NCBI GenBank assembly: GCA_038030265.1
Contig: CM075942.1
Location: 12,482,029 to 12,546,028 of the forward strand
Source: Corythucha ciliata
Taxonomy: Eukaryota > Arthropoda > Insecta > Hemiptera > Tingidae
Direction of reading: 5' to 3'
DNA length: 64,000 bases
Every line of letters begins with the position of its first letter. Positions within the stretch are counted from its first letter, which is position 1. The notes below the pieces were generated by a model. That model ran no database searches. It saw nothing but the letters and a program-made list of their open reading frames with translations, and was not told the origin of the DNA. A program made the translations under genes and the position numbers. Shown here piece after piece: positions 11,291 to 20,690 of this stretch.

Positions 11291-12480
11291 GCTGCTAGTC
11301 ATCAGGGTATTGGCGCAGTCGTAATCGGGGCCGGCTGACTCTCAGGGTCCGCACCCACTAAAAAAACACCATAAAACGAAACTTTCTTGTTGCGAAACTT
11401 GCAATTTCGCGAATTCTTGCCCCCCCCCCTCCCAAAAATGTTGAGACTTGAGACTTTGCTGCGTTCGCGTGGACGGCTCCATTCGGCGGACCGGATTCTG
11501 CCTTCACCAAAAAAAAAAAAAGAAGAAAAAAAAGTCCCCTTAACTTTTAATTTCAGGAAAGTAAAGACCAGGAACTTGCAATATTAATGAAATAAATACT
11601 GAAAACTAGCCATTTCAAGGATATCTAGACCAGAAATTTGCCATTTCGTAGTTTTTTGGCTCGGAGGGATGTAATTTCCCGGCTATATTTGCCAGGATTT
11701 AAGTGCAGTCGAGGCTCGTTATCCACAGGCTAAAAAATAAATTCCCGAAATCTTCAAAATCGTAAAATTAAAACGTTGACGTGCAATATTGTTAATTTCA
11801 GGCAGGAAGCTCCAAATTTTACTGTTTTTTTACCTCCAAAATGTTACAATTTTGCTTTTTATTTAATCTACAATATATTTATTGTGTATATATATATTTG
11901 TTTAAGAAATTCAATCAATAAATTTAATTAAATAATTCAATCAATAATTTATTCAATATATTTATGTATAAGCCTCGAAACTGGCAAATTTCCGGATATT
12001 TAGGCCTGAAATTTACAATTTCGCGTATTATATTTAGCTCCAAATAGAGTAATTTTGTGACTATTTCTCTCAATTTTAGCTGCAAATGAGTGGGTTTTCC
12101 TCAATTTTATATGTGGATTAGCACTTTTTCTCAACTTAATCCACAAATCGTGAGTGATTTTTACAATTTTAGCCGCATATTGTTCGATTTTTCACTTCTC
12201 ACCTTGAATTAGCGTTTTTTCTAAATTTTAGCTGTGGATGAGCGTGGGTGTTGGGGAGCATGGAAACCTGATTGACAAAATCGCTGGATCATTGTTTCAT
12301 AAAAGGAAAAGAGTTCATCAGATTTATGGTGAAACCCCTCCCAGGATGAAAACCTAGATCCGCCACTGTGTTTTCTGAATTTTAACCGCAAAGTCGCTTT
12401 AAAACATCACGGACTAGCGTTTTTTTTTTTTTCAATTTCAATCACGAATTAACACCTTTTTTCAATGTTATCCGCTAGTA
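11290..12480 (+). repeat. Family C remnant, AT-rich block and array A
   Basis: 11390-11700 holds family C-like pieces (CTTGCAATTTCGCG, CCATTTCG) and an A-rich stretch. 11860-11970 is almost pure A/T, with ATTCAATCAATA repeated. Family A units on + run from about 12040 to 12480 (CTCAATTTTAGC, GTGGATTAGC, T-runs). A copy of the CAGTGGCGGATC-ended fragment lies within at 12290-12368. Confidence 0.6.
12290..12368 (-). mobile_element. Terminal fragment of a CAGTGGCGGATC-ended element, copy 2
   Basis: Second copy of the fragment at 3178-3255, ending in the same CTAGATCCGCCACTG. Sequence outside the shared ~80 bases differs, so the shared part is one end of a dispersed element. Confidence 0.6.
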
Positions 12481-12688
12481 TTAACCGTTTAAGTTGGTCT
12501 GGGTCATTGAGGAACTATTTTCGCCGGTTCCGCTGGCAAAAAAAAAAACAAATTTTCGAGGGTCTGGCTCACATAAGCAAACAAGTTCGCGAATTTTAGT
12601 AAGCAATTTTATTGCTTAAAACCCTATATCGCACGATGTTGCCTGATTGAAAAACTAACTTCTTGGAATTTGCCCACGAAAAAGCCTT

Positions 12689-12807
12689 TGTGGCGTCCCT
12701 TCACATTTTTACATAAAAACATCAGTTGTTCGGTTTTTCTTTGTTAGAAAAATATAGACTTTCGTTCTCTGACTTACGCGGTCTCGTTTTTCTTGTACAC
12801 GCTTACA
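12689..12807 (+). repeat. 5' LTR (119 bases)
   Basis: Begins TGTGGCGTCC and ends ACGCTTACA, so it has the usual TG...CA ends. Every base matches the 3' LTR by direct comparison. It is unusually short for a Ty3/gypsy LTR. Confidence 0.95.
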
Positions 12808-12809
12808 AC

Positions 12810-12826
12810 TGGTGACCCCGACTTCA
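12810..12826 (+). other. Primer-binding site
   Basis: TGGTGACCCCGACTTCA starts two bases after the 5' LTR. It begins with TGG, the complement of a tRNA CCA end, as expected for first-strand priming. I cannot say from memory which tRNA matches. Confidence 0.8.
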
Positions 12827-12837
12827 CTCGTAGTATT

Positions 12838-13656
12838 ATGGCTCAACCGGCTAATGACGACGCGGTTCTAGAGCCACAACGCATTTCAAGTGTCTCCGTT
12901 CGGCTACTTCCGTTTTGGCGCCACCGGCCCGATCTTTGGTTCCGCCAAGTCGAAGCTCAGTTCGACTTACCAGCCAACCGTATCACTCAGGACACTACGA
13001 AATTCAATTACGTCGTTTCCACTCTCGACATGGACGTCCTCGAATACGTCAGTGACATCATCAACCACCCGCCTGCGACCCACAAATACGATGCCCTGAA
13101 AACAGCGCTTCTTTCCGCTTTCACCGACACCGACGAACACAAATTCACCAAACTCCTCCAAGGTCGAACTAGGAGACGATAAACCGTCACAACTTTGGAG
13201 GTGCATGAAGGAGCTCGCCGGCACTCAAATATCTCTGACGACGCGCTCAAAACTTTTTGGCTTCACCAACTTCCGTCTTCCGTCCAATCCATTCTCGCCA
13301 TCAGTTCCGAACCTTTACCGATTATCACAAAATTAGCCGACAAAGTTTTCGAAGCTGCTGACCGTGGACGACATCACTTCCTTCCTCCAGAGTCAACACA
13401 TTCCCCTTCCGAACCCACAACTTCCGCACCTTCTTCTTCCACCCTTCTCGACGCGATCCAACGGCTCACTCAACGCCCTACCGACCTCGAACAACGTTCA
13501 ACCCCCTCGCTGATACGCAGTCGCTACAGATCACCTTGTCCCAAACCAGAACTACACACTTCACCCCCAAAAACAGGTTTCTGTTATTATCACGAAAGGT
13601 TCGGTAACAAAGCTCAAAACTGTCGTTCCCCCTGTTCCTTTTCTTCAAAAAACTAA
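12838..13656 (+). pseudogene. gag: Retrotransposon gag (capsid/nucleocapsid), frame broken
   Basis: Gag forms the particle that packages element RNA. I chose the ATG at 12838, just after the primer-binding site, over upstream in-frame codons inside the LTR junction. The first ~110 residues show the gypsy capsid pattern: PPFW-like LLPFW, LWFRQVEAQF, KFNYVVSTL, NHPPATHKYDALK. The frame then stops with TAA at 13180-13182. Between about 13162 and 13230 the expected continuation lies in the next frame, and from 13231 (ISDDALKTFW) it returns to the first, so two compensating frame changes disrupt the middle. The C-terminus has a single knuckle-like motif with Cys and His (CYYHERFG...NCRSPC) typical of this gag group. 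Gag ends with TAA at 13654-13656, overlapping the pol ATG by one base. Confidence 0.9.
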
Positions 13657-13707
13657 TGTTCCGATCGCTGGTGGCGGCAAGCGATCGCCGTAACTCGACA
13701 CGCCGCC
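13647..13707 (+). promoter_or_regulatory. Candidate -1 ribosomal frameshift signal between gag and pol
   Basis: A AAA AAC at 13647-13653 lies in the correct phase for a slippery heptamer in the gag frame and is followed directly by the gag stop. After an 8-base spacer comes an 8-base-pair perfect stem, CGATCGCT (13662-13669) with AGCGATCG (13680-13687). Its 10-base loop contains GGCGGC (13673-13678), which can pair with GCCGCC at 13702-13707 to form an H-type pseudoknot. Pol lies in the -1 frame, as the signal requires. The TAATG overlap would also allow termination-reinitiation as an alternative. Confidence 0.75.
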
Positions 13708-16643
13708 TATTTGTCACCGACAAAACAACCAAAGTTCGTTTCCTCATCGACTCAGGCGCCGACGTAAGCGTCATTCCCTGCACGCGCCGCAACAAAACTA
13801 ATGGCCCACAGAAGTTCACCTTGTCTACTGCTGATGGTTCTGCGATCCCTACGTATGGTTCCCGCTTTCTCTCACTCGATTTCGGTCTTCACCGTTCGTT
13901 TCGATGGCCCTTCGTCCTCACAGAGGTAACATACCCCATTATCGGAGCCGACTTCTTGGCACACTTCGATCTTCTCATCGACCTCCGTCGTCGTCGTCTG
14001 TTGGATGGCACTCCTCAACTTTCTGTCGCTGGTGTTCATCCTTCAACTGCACCGTCGAATAACCCAGCACGCCTGAACCTCTGTGACACGACGAATAAGT
14101 TTGCCGCGTTGCTCACGCAATTCCCTGAGATCGTTCAACCTCCCTCCTTTCCACGCCCATCTCCACCACACAATACCCAGCACGCAATCGAAACCACCGG
14201 ACCACCTGTTCGTTCCCGCTTTCGACGTCTTCACCCCGACAAGTTGAAAGCTGCCAAAGCAGAACTCCAAACAATGCTAGATCTCGGCATCTGTCGTCCC
14301 TCTAAATCTTGTTGGTCTAGTCCGCTCCACCTCGTTCCTAAAAAGACGGCACCTGGTGACCTTATGGTGATTTCCGACGCCTAAACGCTGTCACCAAACC
14401 TGACCTCTACCCTCTCCCTCATCTTCACGATTTCACGTCCAATCTTCACGGAACGACAATTTACTCGAAGCTAGATCTCCTTCGAGCATACAACCAAATA
14501 CCAGTCGCACCTTCCGACATCAAAAAACCGCCATCATCACACCTTTCGGTCTTTTTGAATTTCTGATGATGTGTTTTGGTTTACGCAACGCCGGTCAATC
14601 ATTTCAGCGATTTATGGATGAAAAACTTCGCGACCTTCCCTTCATCTTCGTTTACCTCGACGATGCGCTTATCGCTTCCAAATCTCCCGCAGAACATCTG
14701 GAGCATCTCACTCTCGTTTTCCAGCGTTTCAGGAGCTACGGACTCCATCTAAACGTGAACAAATGTGTTTTCGGCGTAACCGAAGTAGACTTCTTAGGTT
14801 TCCGAGTCACACCGTCCGGCACATCACCACTTCCTCAACGTGTTCGTGCCCTCACCGAAGCTCCTCGACCTACAACCTTTCAATCCTTGCGTCGTTTCCT
14901 CGGAACCATAAATTTCTACCGCCGCTTCATTCGCCGCGTGGCCTGGGCCCAAATCACGCTTCACGACGCCTTAAAAACTAGCAAAAGCGAAACATCTCCC
15001 ATCCGATGGACTGATCAGTTGATTGAGGCCTACGACCATTGCCTGCAAGATCTCGCTGACGCTACCCTTCTCGTCCACCCCAAGCCTGACTCACCCTTGA
15101 CCCTTTTCGTCGACGCTTCAGATACTGCCATTGGCTGTGCTCTTCATCAACAAACCGACGGTACCTGTCAACCGCTAGCGTTTTTCTCTCGTAAGCTCAG
15201 TGAAACCGAATGACGGTACAGTGCCTATGACAAAGAGCTTCTAGCAATTTACGCTTCAGTCAAGCACTTTCGGGACTTCGTCGAGGGTCAACAACTCACA
15301 ATTTTCACAGACCACAAGCCCCTCATTTTCGCTTTCAAGCAAAAACCAGAAAAGGCGTCCCCTCGTCAATTTCGTCTATTAGATTTTGTAGCGCAGTTCA
15401 CGACCGATATTCGACACATCAAAGGAAGTGAAAACGTCGTAGCAGATTACCTTTCCCGAGTCGACTCCATCCATATTTTCGATTTCACAGTCGTCGCTAA
15501 AATTCAAGAAGCAGACGACGAGCTAAAAAAGCTCTGCCTCAATTCGTCACTCAATCTTCGTCGAGAATGCATACCTGGCCTCAACATATCGTTATTTTGC
15601 GACGATAGACACCGCGTTTTTATTCCCTTATCCCTTCGTCGTCAAGCGTTCGCTCTAATTCACAACAGCGCACACCCATCTCCGAAGCGTACATCACAAC
15701 TAATTCGTGAACGATTTGTTTGGCCCGGAATTGAGCGAAACTCCAGATCTAGGGCTAGAAACTGCCTTCAATGTCAGAAATCCAAAATTGGACGTCATAC
15801 CCGTAGTCCTCTCGGTGTTTTCCCTCCCGTCGACGCACGTTTCCAATGCGTCCACTTGGACATCATTGGTCCACTTCCCCCATCACACGGTATGCACTAC
15901 ATCCTCACCTTGATCTAACTTTTTTCTTCCTGGCCCGAAGCCATACCCATTCAATCAATCTCCACCGAAACAGTGGCTGACGCTCTTTTCAAGGAATGGA
16001 TCGCCCGTTACGGCGTTCCCGCTAAGATCATCACCGACAGAGGTCGACAATTCGAGTCCAATCTTTTCTGAATTCTCAACTACCGCCTCGGGATTCGTCA
16101 TTTTCGTACGACAGCGTACCATCCGCAGTCCAATGGTAAACTTGAAAGATGGCACCGCTCTCTTAAAAACGCTCTCAAATGCCATAACTCTACCGATTGG
16201 TGTTCACTTCTACCAATCGTTCTGCTCGGTTTGCGAAACGTGCCAAACCAATCTGGCCATTCAGCTGCAGAACTTCATTTTGGCTCTACACTACGATTAC
16301 CCGGTGAATTCTTCGATCCACCTAACCCGTCCACCGTCAATCCGTCACAATTCCTTCAGCGACTTCAAGATTTTTTCGTCATGTCCGGCCAGCCACCGAC
16401 ATCCACAACTCCTCACAAAAAACGTTCGTTCACCCTCACCTCTCTTCGGCTGAGCAAGTTTTCGTTCGCGTCGATTCCATCAGAAAACCGCTTCAACAAC
16501 CTTATGATGGACCTTACCCTGTCCTCGAAAGAAACGACAAATATTTCACACTGGACATACACGGCAAGAAAACTTTTGTTTCGATCGACCGTCTAAAACC
16601 TGCGTTTCATCTACCAACTCAACCCCTTCGAGACGTCCACTAA
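13656..16643 (+). pseudogene. pol: Retrotransposon pol: protease, RT, RNase H, integrase
   Basis: Pol copies and integrates element RNA. Protease: FLIDSGADVSVIP and IIGADFLAHF (about 13745-13960). Reverse transcriptase: the KLDLLRAYNQIP region, FGLRNAGQSFQRF and the catalytic YLDD (14653-14664). RNase H: LFVDASDTAIG, YSAYDKELLAIY, FTDHKPL. Integrase: an HHCC zinc region (HNSAH, CLQC), then Asp in HLDIIGPL, Asp in ITDRGRQF and Glu in GKLERWH. Breaks: a frame change near 14366 followed by a stop at 14382-14384, a second frame change near 14524, TGA at 15211-15213, TAA at 15916-15918, TGA at 16069-16071, and a frame change near 16435 before the C-terminal region with VSIDRLKPA, which ends at 16641-16643. 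All catalytic residues are still visible, so decay is recent. No chromodomain is seen. Confidence 0.93.
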
Positions 16644-16703
16644 CTCGACGACGTGGCCTATCCCATCTTTCTGCGCGACACTCTCGTCTTCCTCGCGTTC
16701 ACT

Positions 16704-16713
16704 GGGAGGAGGG
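16704..16713 (+). other. Polypurine tract
   Basis: GGGAGGAGGG lies four bases (TTAA) before the 3' LTR, where second-strand DNA priming is expected. Confidence 0.75.
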
Positions 16714-16717
16714 TTAA

Positions 16718-16836
16718 TGTGGCGTCCCTTCACATTTTTACATAAAAACATCAGTTGTTCGGTTTTTCTTTGTTAGAAAAATATAGACTTTCGTTCTCTG
16801 ACTTACGCGGTCTCGTTTTTCTTGTACACGCTTACA
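16718..16836 (+). repeat. 3' LTR (119 bases)
   Basis: Identical to the 5' LTR over all 119 bases, followed directly by the target duplication CCTT. Confidence 0.95.
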
Positions 16837-16840
16837 CCTT

Positions 16841-17960
16841 CTTAGCAGGTTAGCCTCACTGAAAACCTCCAATTTCTCTTACTTCATTCATTAAACAACC
16901 TATTTCACCGATTAGCTCATGAAAAAAACCTTTTCACTTCAATGGCTTCTCTATAAAAAAAACAAACATTTTCATTTTTCACGGGTTTAGCTCCATCAAT
17001 TGCTCTTATTTCACTCTTGTAACACAAAACAAAAAAAACAATTTTTGCGGTTTTATTTACGAATATTTCAAAACACAGCGATTAAGCGATTTTTTCTCAA
17101 TTTTGGTATGGATGTTTAATCGCGAATGAACGCTTTTTAACAGTTTAGCCACGTACATTAGCGCTTTTTCACAACTTTTCGATGCGCGAATTTACCTCTA
17201 GAAAGACCGCGTTTTCTCTCAATTTGAGCTTCCAGATTAACGCTTCTGTGGGCTATGAATCGAATATTCAGCTGTACTGATTGTTGATCAGCTGCAACGT
17301 TCCGTTCTGTCCTGGGTCGGATGGATTGAAAATAGTCGAAAGAAGACTGTATCGCTGTCCAACCGCATGCCTAAAACGTACCTATACCACACATGTAAAC
17401 ATGCAAGGAACCTGAAAATCCTCATTATTCCAGCTTAAAGCTTTTCGGGGGCGCCTCTTGTTTAGATGGCCCCCTTGCTCGTCTATCGTTACGCTACTGA
17501 TTCAAAAAAAAAAAAAAAAAAAAGCTAAAGTTTCCTTATACTGAGTAGTTCCTTATTATAGTAGTTTCCACGGATAAAGTACAGAAAAAGCACTAATTAT
17601 AGGCTAGAAGTACGGGAACGACAATTTTCGGCTTCTGAAGGCAAGTTCTTGGCTGAAAGTGAGAAAAAGCGCTAATTTATCACTAATAAAAGCGAAAAAA
17701 ATCGCTCAATACGAAGCTAAAAAGAAAAAGTGCTAATTCGTGGATGAAATTCAGAAAAATGGCTCGATAGCGTTAGGTAAAACACAAATTTACCGCAAAA
17801 ATTCAGAATAAAAAAATCGCTAACTAGTGGCTAATTCACCGATGAAATTGAGAAGAAGCGCTAAAGTAAGGAAGGAAATAACGATAATTCTTGGTTTAAA
17901 GGGGAGAAAACGTAAAATTCGTGGCTTCTTTTAAAGTAACTTTGTGCCAGAAAGTGAAGA
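16841..17960. repeat. Degenerate arrays, mixed A(+) and A(-)
   Basis: Family A on + appears at about 17090-17240 (TTTTTCTCAATTTTGG, CGCGAATTTACC, TTTTCTCTCAATTTGAGC). Family A on - appears at 17580-17930 (AAAAAGCGCTAATTTAT, GGCTGAAAGTGAG, CGGATGAAATTGAGAAG). Between them, 17430-17499 ends in TCGTTACGCTACTG. On the - strand this begins CAGTAGCGTAACGA, another terminus of the CAGTGGCG kind. Confidence 0.6.
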
Positions 17961-17974
17961 CAAGAAAAAAAAAT

Positions 17975-18058
17975 GCCGGGCTCTCCAGCAGGATTTGAAC
18001 CCGCATTCTCTGGATTACTAGTCCGTCCAGCACGCTACCAATTTCGCCACGGTGACAC
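17975..18058 (-). pseudogene. tRNA-derived pseudogene, Thr(AGT)-like
   Basis: On - the sequence has D-arm-like GGCGAAATTGGTAGCG, an anticodon stem CTGGA/TCCAG with CTAGTAA (anticodon AGT), and a TPsiC arm GCGGG-TTCAAAT-CCTGC. A T-run (complement of 17963-17971) follows, like a Pol III terminator. Four extra bases (CGGA) lie between the anticodon stem and loop, and the acceptor strands do not pair, so it is not a functional tRNA. Confidence 0.6.
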
Positions 18059-18059
18059 C

Positions 18060-18138
18060 TTTGGAAGTCGTACTGCGAGGGATCAGCTAAGTCGAGTAAT
18101 CCAGAGGTTGCGGGTTCAAATTCCGCCGGGAAGCCCCT
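18060..18138 (+). pseudogene. Second tRNA-derived fragment, head-to-head with the first
   Basis: It shares AGTAATCCAGAG and TTGCGGGTTCAAAT with the - strand copy and has a pairable TPsiC arm (GCGGG with TCCGC). A T-run near 18138-18143 follows. The anticodon stem is lost. The two fragments are inverted about a shared GGTGTCACCG-like centre near 18055, so they may be arms of one tRNA-derived element. Confidence 0.5.
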
Positions 18139-18144
18139 TTTTTC

Positions 18145-18327
18145 TTGAAACTCAAATCGTGTTGGGCTATGCCCTTCTATCGTCGTCCGGAAGATGTCAC
18201 TTTCATTCAATTTATTTAATTAAATACCGGCGGCAACATCTTTCTTCATCTATCGGATTATTAAAAACGCTAATGTGAGGTTGTAATCAAGATAAATGGC
18301 TAATTGAGGTTTAATTTGAGAATATAA
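18145..18327 (-). repeat. Short array A remnant, reverse orientation
   Basis: Reverse-strand family A sequence (AACGCTAATGTGAGG, AAATGGCTAATTGAGG, TTTAATTTGAGAA) is interrupted at 18328 by the nested element. It resumes on the same strand after 20457. Confidence 0.55.
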
Positions 18328-20457
18328 GCCGTATTCAGAAACCAACCTTAACCTTTATATCTCCTTAAAGCGCTTCAAAACAGATGACACATTTTTATAA
18401 ACCCATGGGCGTAGCCAGCGGGGGGCAGGGGTGGGCAGTTGCCCTCCCCTAGAATCAAAAGCGCAGATTTCGTGGGGCAGGTGCCCACCCCCAAATTCCA
18501 TCAAAAAGTTAAAATTCAGCACTTTTTTAATTATTAAAACTTTCGCAGGAATTGCTCAGCAACAGCTGAAGAAATTATTCAAGCTGAATTGAAAATTATT
18601 CAAATTTCGCCTACTACCACATACACCAATTTCGCTGTTTTTTTTTTTTTTTATGAAAACCAAATTTCGCACATTACAATCTCTGCCTCACTAAGCAACC
18701 AGCATCACTGATTTCGACCACTAAGACATCACTTTCACTGACATTTCTTCCTCGAATGTCTTGTATTTCGATCCATAAAACCAATTTTGCGAATTTTCTC
18801 ACTAAAAAAACAACACATTTTCGCTTATCGGTTTCACCAAAAATCAATAATTCGCGGACGTTTGTTGCTGACAAACCGACTTCGAGGGTCGGCTTAAATT
18901 TGAAACCGATTTTGCTGATTTTTCGCGGTAAAATCCCATTTTCGCAGGTTCGACGCGCAATTTCGTGTGTTTGGGCTAGCAAATCGTGTTTAGCCCGCTG
19001 TGCCATCCAGACTGGGAGAGGAAATGTCAGCTCTGTTTACCGTCTCAGGTCTAAAATTTAAAGTTTAGCTCCACAGTTATCACTTTCCGGGGGAGAAGTT
19101 TCAGTTTTTCGACATAAAATTCAAAATAGAAGGCTACAAACAATCCATTTTATTGATTAATGTTTTTTGAAGAAAAAAAAAAAAAAAAAGTTCTCTGACG
19201 GTGCCTTCAGCAAAAGAAGGCGAAAGCTCAGGAAACGAAGAAGTAGAAGAAGAAAAAAACCAAAACACTAAAATTATAACATTATCAAGTTGTATGGCTT
19301 AAAAACTATTAATATTAATAACCCATTTTCTTCATTTTAGCCGTTAAAATGTCTCAAAAAACCGTGAAATTACGCATTTTTATTTATTATTTCAATTGCA
19401 GCCATCACTGGGCATAGCCCAACCGCCAATCGGTGCGTTCGATCTGTCAACTTCAGCCGCAAAAGAACAGTTTTTCCTCAATTTAACCTGTAGATGAACG
19501 CAATTTCTCAATTTTAGTCACGACAATATTAATCAACAACAAACGGTGTCAATTTTGCCAATTCTTTTTCCCTTAATTTTAGCAGCAAATTAGTGCTTTT
19601 CCCCAATTCTGACTTGAGCAATTTTTTCCCCCTTCAAATTGTAGCAGTGAAAAAGTCCACATAACCCGTATGTGAGCGAATTTCATTAATTTTGACTTGG
19701 ACGCTGCATCGCGAAACCTTGAAATGGGTATTTTCCTCAATTTCACCTGCGAACGAACAATTTTCCTCAATTTTAGCCGTAAATATAAGCACTTTTTCAA
19801 AAATTTACGCGCTCTTTCTCAATTGTACCCGCAAACTTGCCATATATATGTATAAAAACGGTAAATTAGCACTTTTTCGCAATGTTTACCGAGATGTTTG
19901 TTTGAGAAACCACGATCTGGCGCCTTCTCTCAATTTTACCTGCATGAATAAGCACCATTTCTCAATTTTAGCCGTGAATTGGCGTTTTCCCCAATTTTAG
20001 CCGCAAATGAGTGATTTTTCTCAATTCTACACTGAACGGGCAATTTATTTTGTCAATTTTAGATGTGAAAAGAGCTCTATAACCCGTAAATTAGCGCATT
20101 TTCTTAATTTCGTTGCGGACTTTGCATCGTGGAAACTGCAAATTGGCATGTTTTCTCAGTTTCAACCGCGAATAATGAGATTTATTTCTCACGTTTAACG
20201 TGAATCAGCGCTATTACTCAATTTTAGCCGTGAATGGGTGTTTTTCCTCAGTCTTAGCCGCAAAATGTCCTTTTCTGGATTTCATCCGCTAACATTTTTT
20301 CTCAAGACGTGCCCCCCCCCCCCGCGGTTAACCGGGGACCCGTGCCTAGCTGGCTGCCCACCCCTTGATCACGGGCTGGCTACGCCCCTGTAAAAAAACA
20401 TCAAATTTTTCAACTCCTTTAGTTAAGGCTTTGTAAAGGTGGGTTTCTGAATACGGC
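18328..20457. mobile_element. Outer inverted-terminal element enclosing a hAT-like element
   Basis: The left end GCCGTATTCAGAAACC (18328-18343) has its inverse at 20442-20457, and the next few bases (AACCTTAAC against CACCTTTAC) also match. The arms left and right of 18404-20390 are about 76 and 67 bases. The arrangement looks like one short MITE split by a later insertion. No clear target duplication could be seen at the outer ends. Confidence 0.6.
18404..20390. mobile_element. hAT-like element carrying tandem arrays
   Basis: The ends are CATGGGCGTAGCCAGC (18404) and, inverted, CAGGGGCGTAGCCAGC (ending 20390), followed inward on both sides by GGGGTGGGCAG-type sequence. These match the CAGNGGCG termini of hAT non-autonomous elements. 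The flanking 8-mers TATAAACC and TAAAAAAA agree at only 5 of 8 positions, so target duplication is not convincing. Inside are reverse family B sequence (about 18540-19060) and + family A sequence (about 19330-20300). No coding frame of note is seen. An A-rich run lies at about 19174-19189. Confidence 0.55.
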
Positions 20458-20690
20458 CTTTTGTGCTAATTCAAAGAAAATTGAGAAAATAGTAAGACGC
20501 GGTTTCCAGAAGCAGCTTCGTGGCCAATGAGCAAAAAGCGCTAATTTAGAGCAAAAATTGAGAAAAACGCAAATTCGCGGCTAAAATGGAGACAAATCGC
20601 TTATTCACGGCTAAAATGAGGAAAATTATCCGATGAAATTAAGAAGAAGCGCTGTAGTGTTGTAAAAACGCCAATTCGAGTATCAATCTG
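20458..20690 (-). repeat. Array A remnant continuing after the nested element
   Basis: Reverse family A units (GTGCTAATTCAAAG, AAAATTGAGAAAA, CGCTAATTTAGAGC, TTCGCGGCTAAAATGGAG) continue the array left at 18327. Confidence 0.6.

Larger units (their letters stand above)
12689..16836 (+). mobile_element. Ty3/gypsy LTR retrotransposon, full structure, broken genes
   Basis: The element is bounded by two identical 119-base LTRs and flanked by the 4-base direct repeat CCTT (12685-12688 and 16837-16840). Inside, in order, are a primer-binding site, gag, protease, reverse transcriptase, RNase H, zinc-binding integrase, a C-terminal integrase region and a polypurine tract. Integrase after RNase H defines the Ty3/gypsy arrangement. 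No envelope frame lies between integrase and the 3' LTR. The host sequence on both sides is degenerate tandem array. LTR identity and an intact target duplication point to a young insertion, yet gag and pol contain frameshifts and stops. This copy could move only with proteins supplied from elsewhere, unless some lesions are assembly errors. Confidence 0.95.

Noticed and set aside
13478..13819. 113-codon frame on the - strand of the retrotransposon
   Set aside because: It lies antisense to gag/pol, whose motifs are clear on +.
15707..15913. 68-codon + frame in the integrase region
   Set aside because: It is out of phase with the integrase HHCC and DDE motifs, which are open in the neighbouring frame.
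17896..18278. Open frames on both strands containing GFEPATSGL-like peptides
   Set aside because: These peptides are typical false translations of tRNA TPsiC arms; the underlying DNA is a pair of tRNA-derived fragments.
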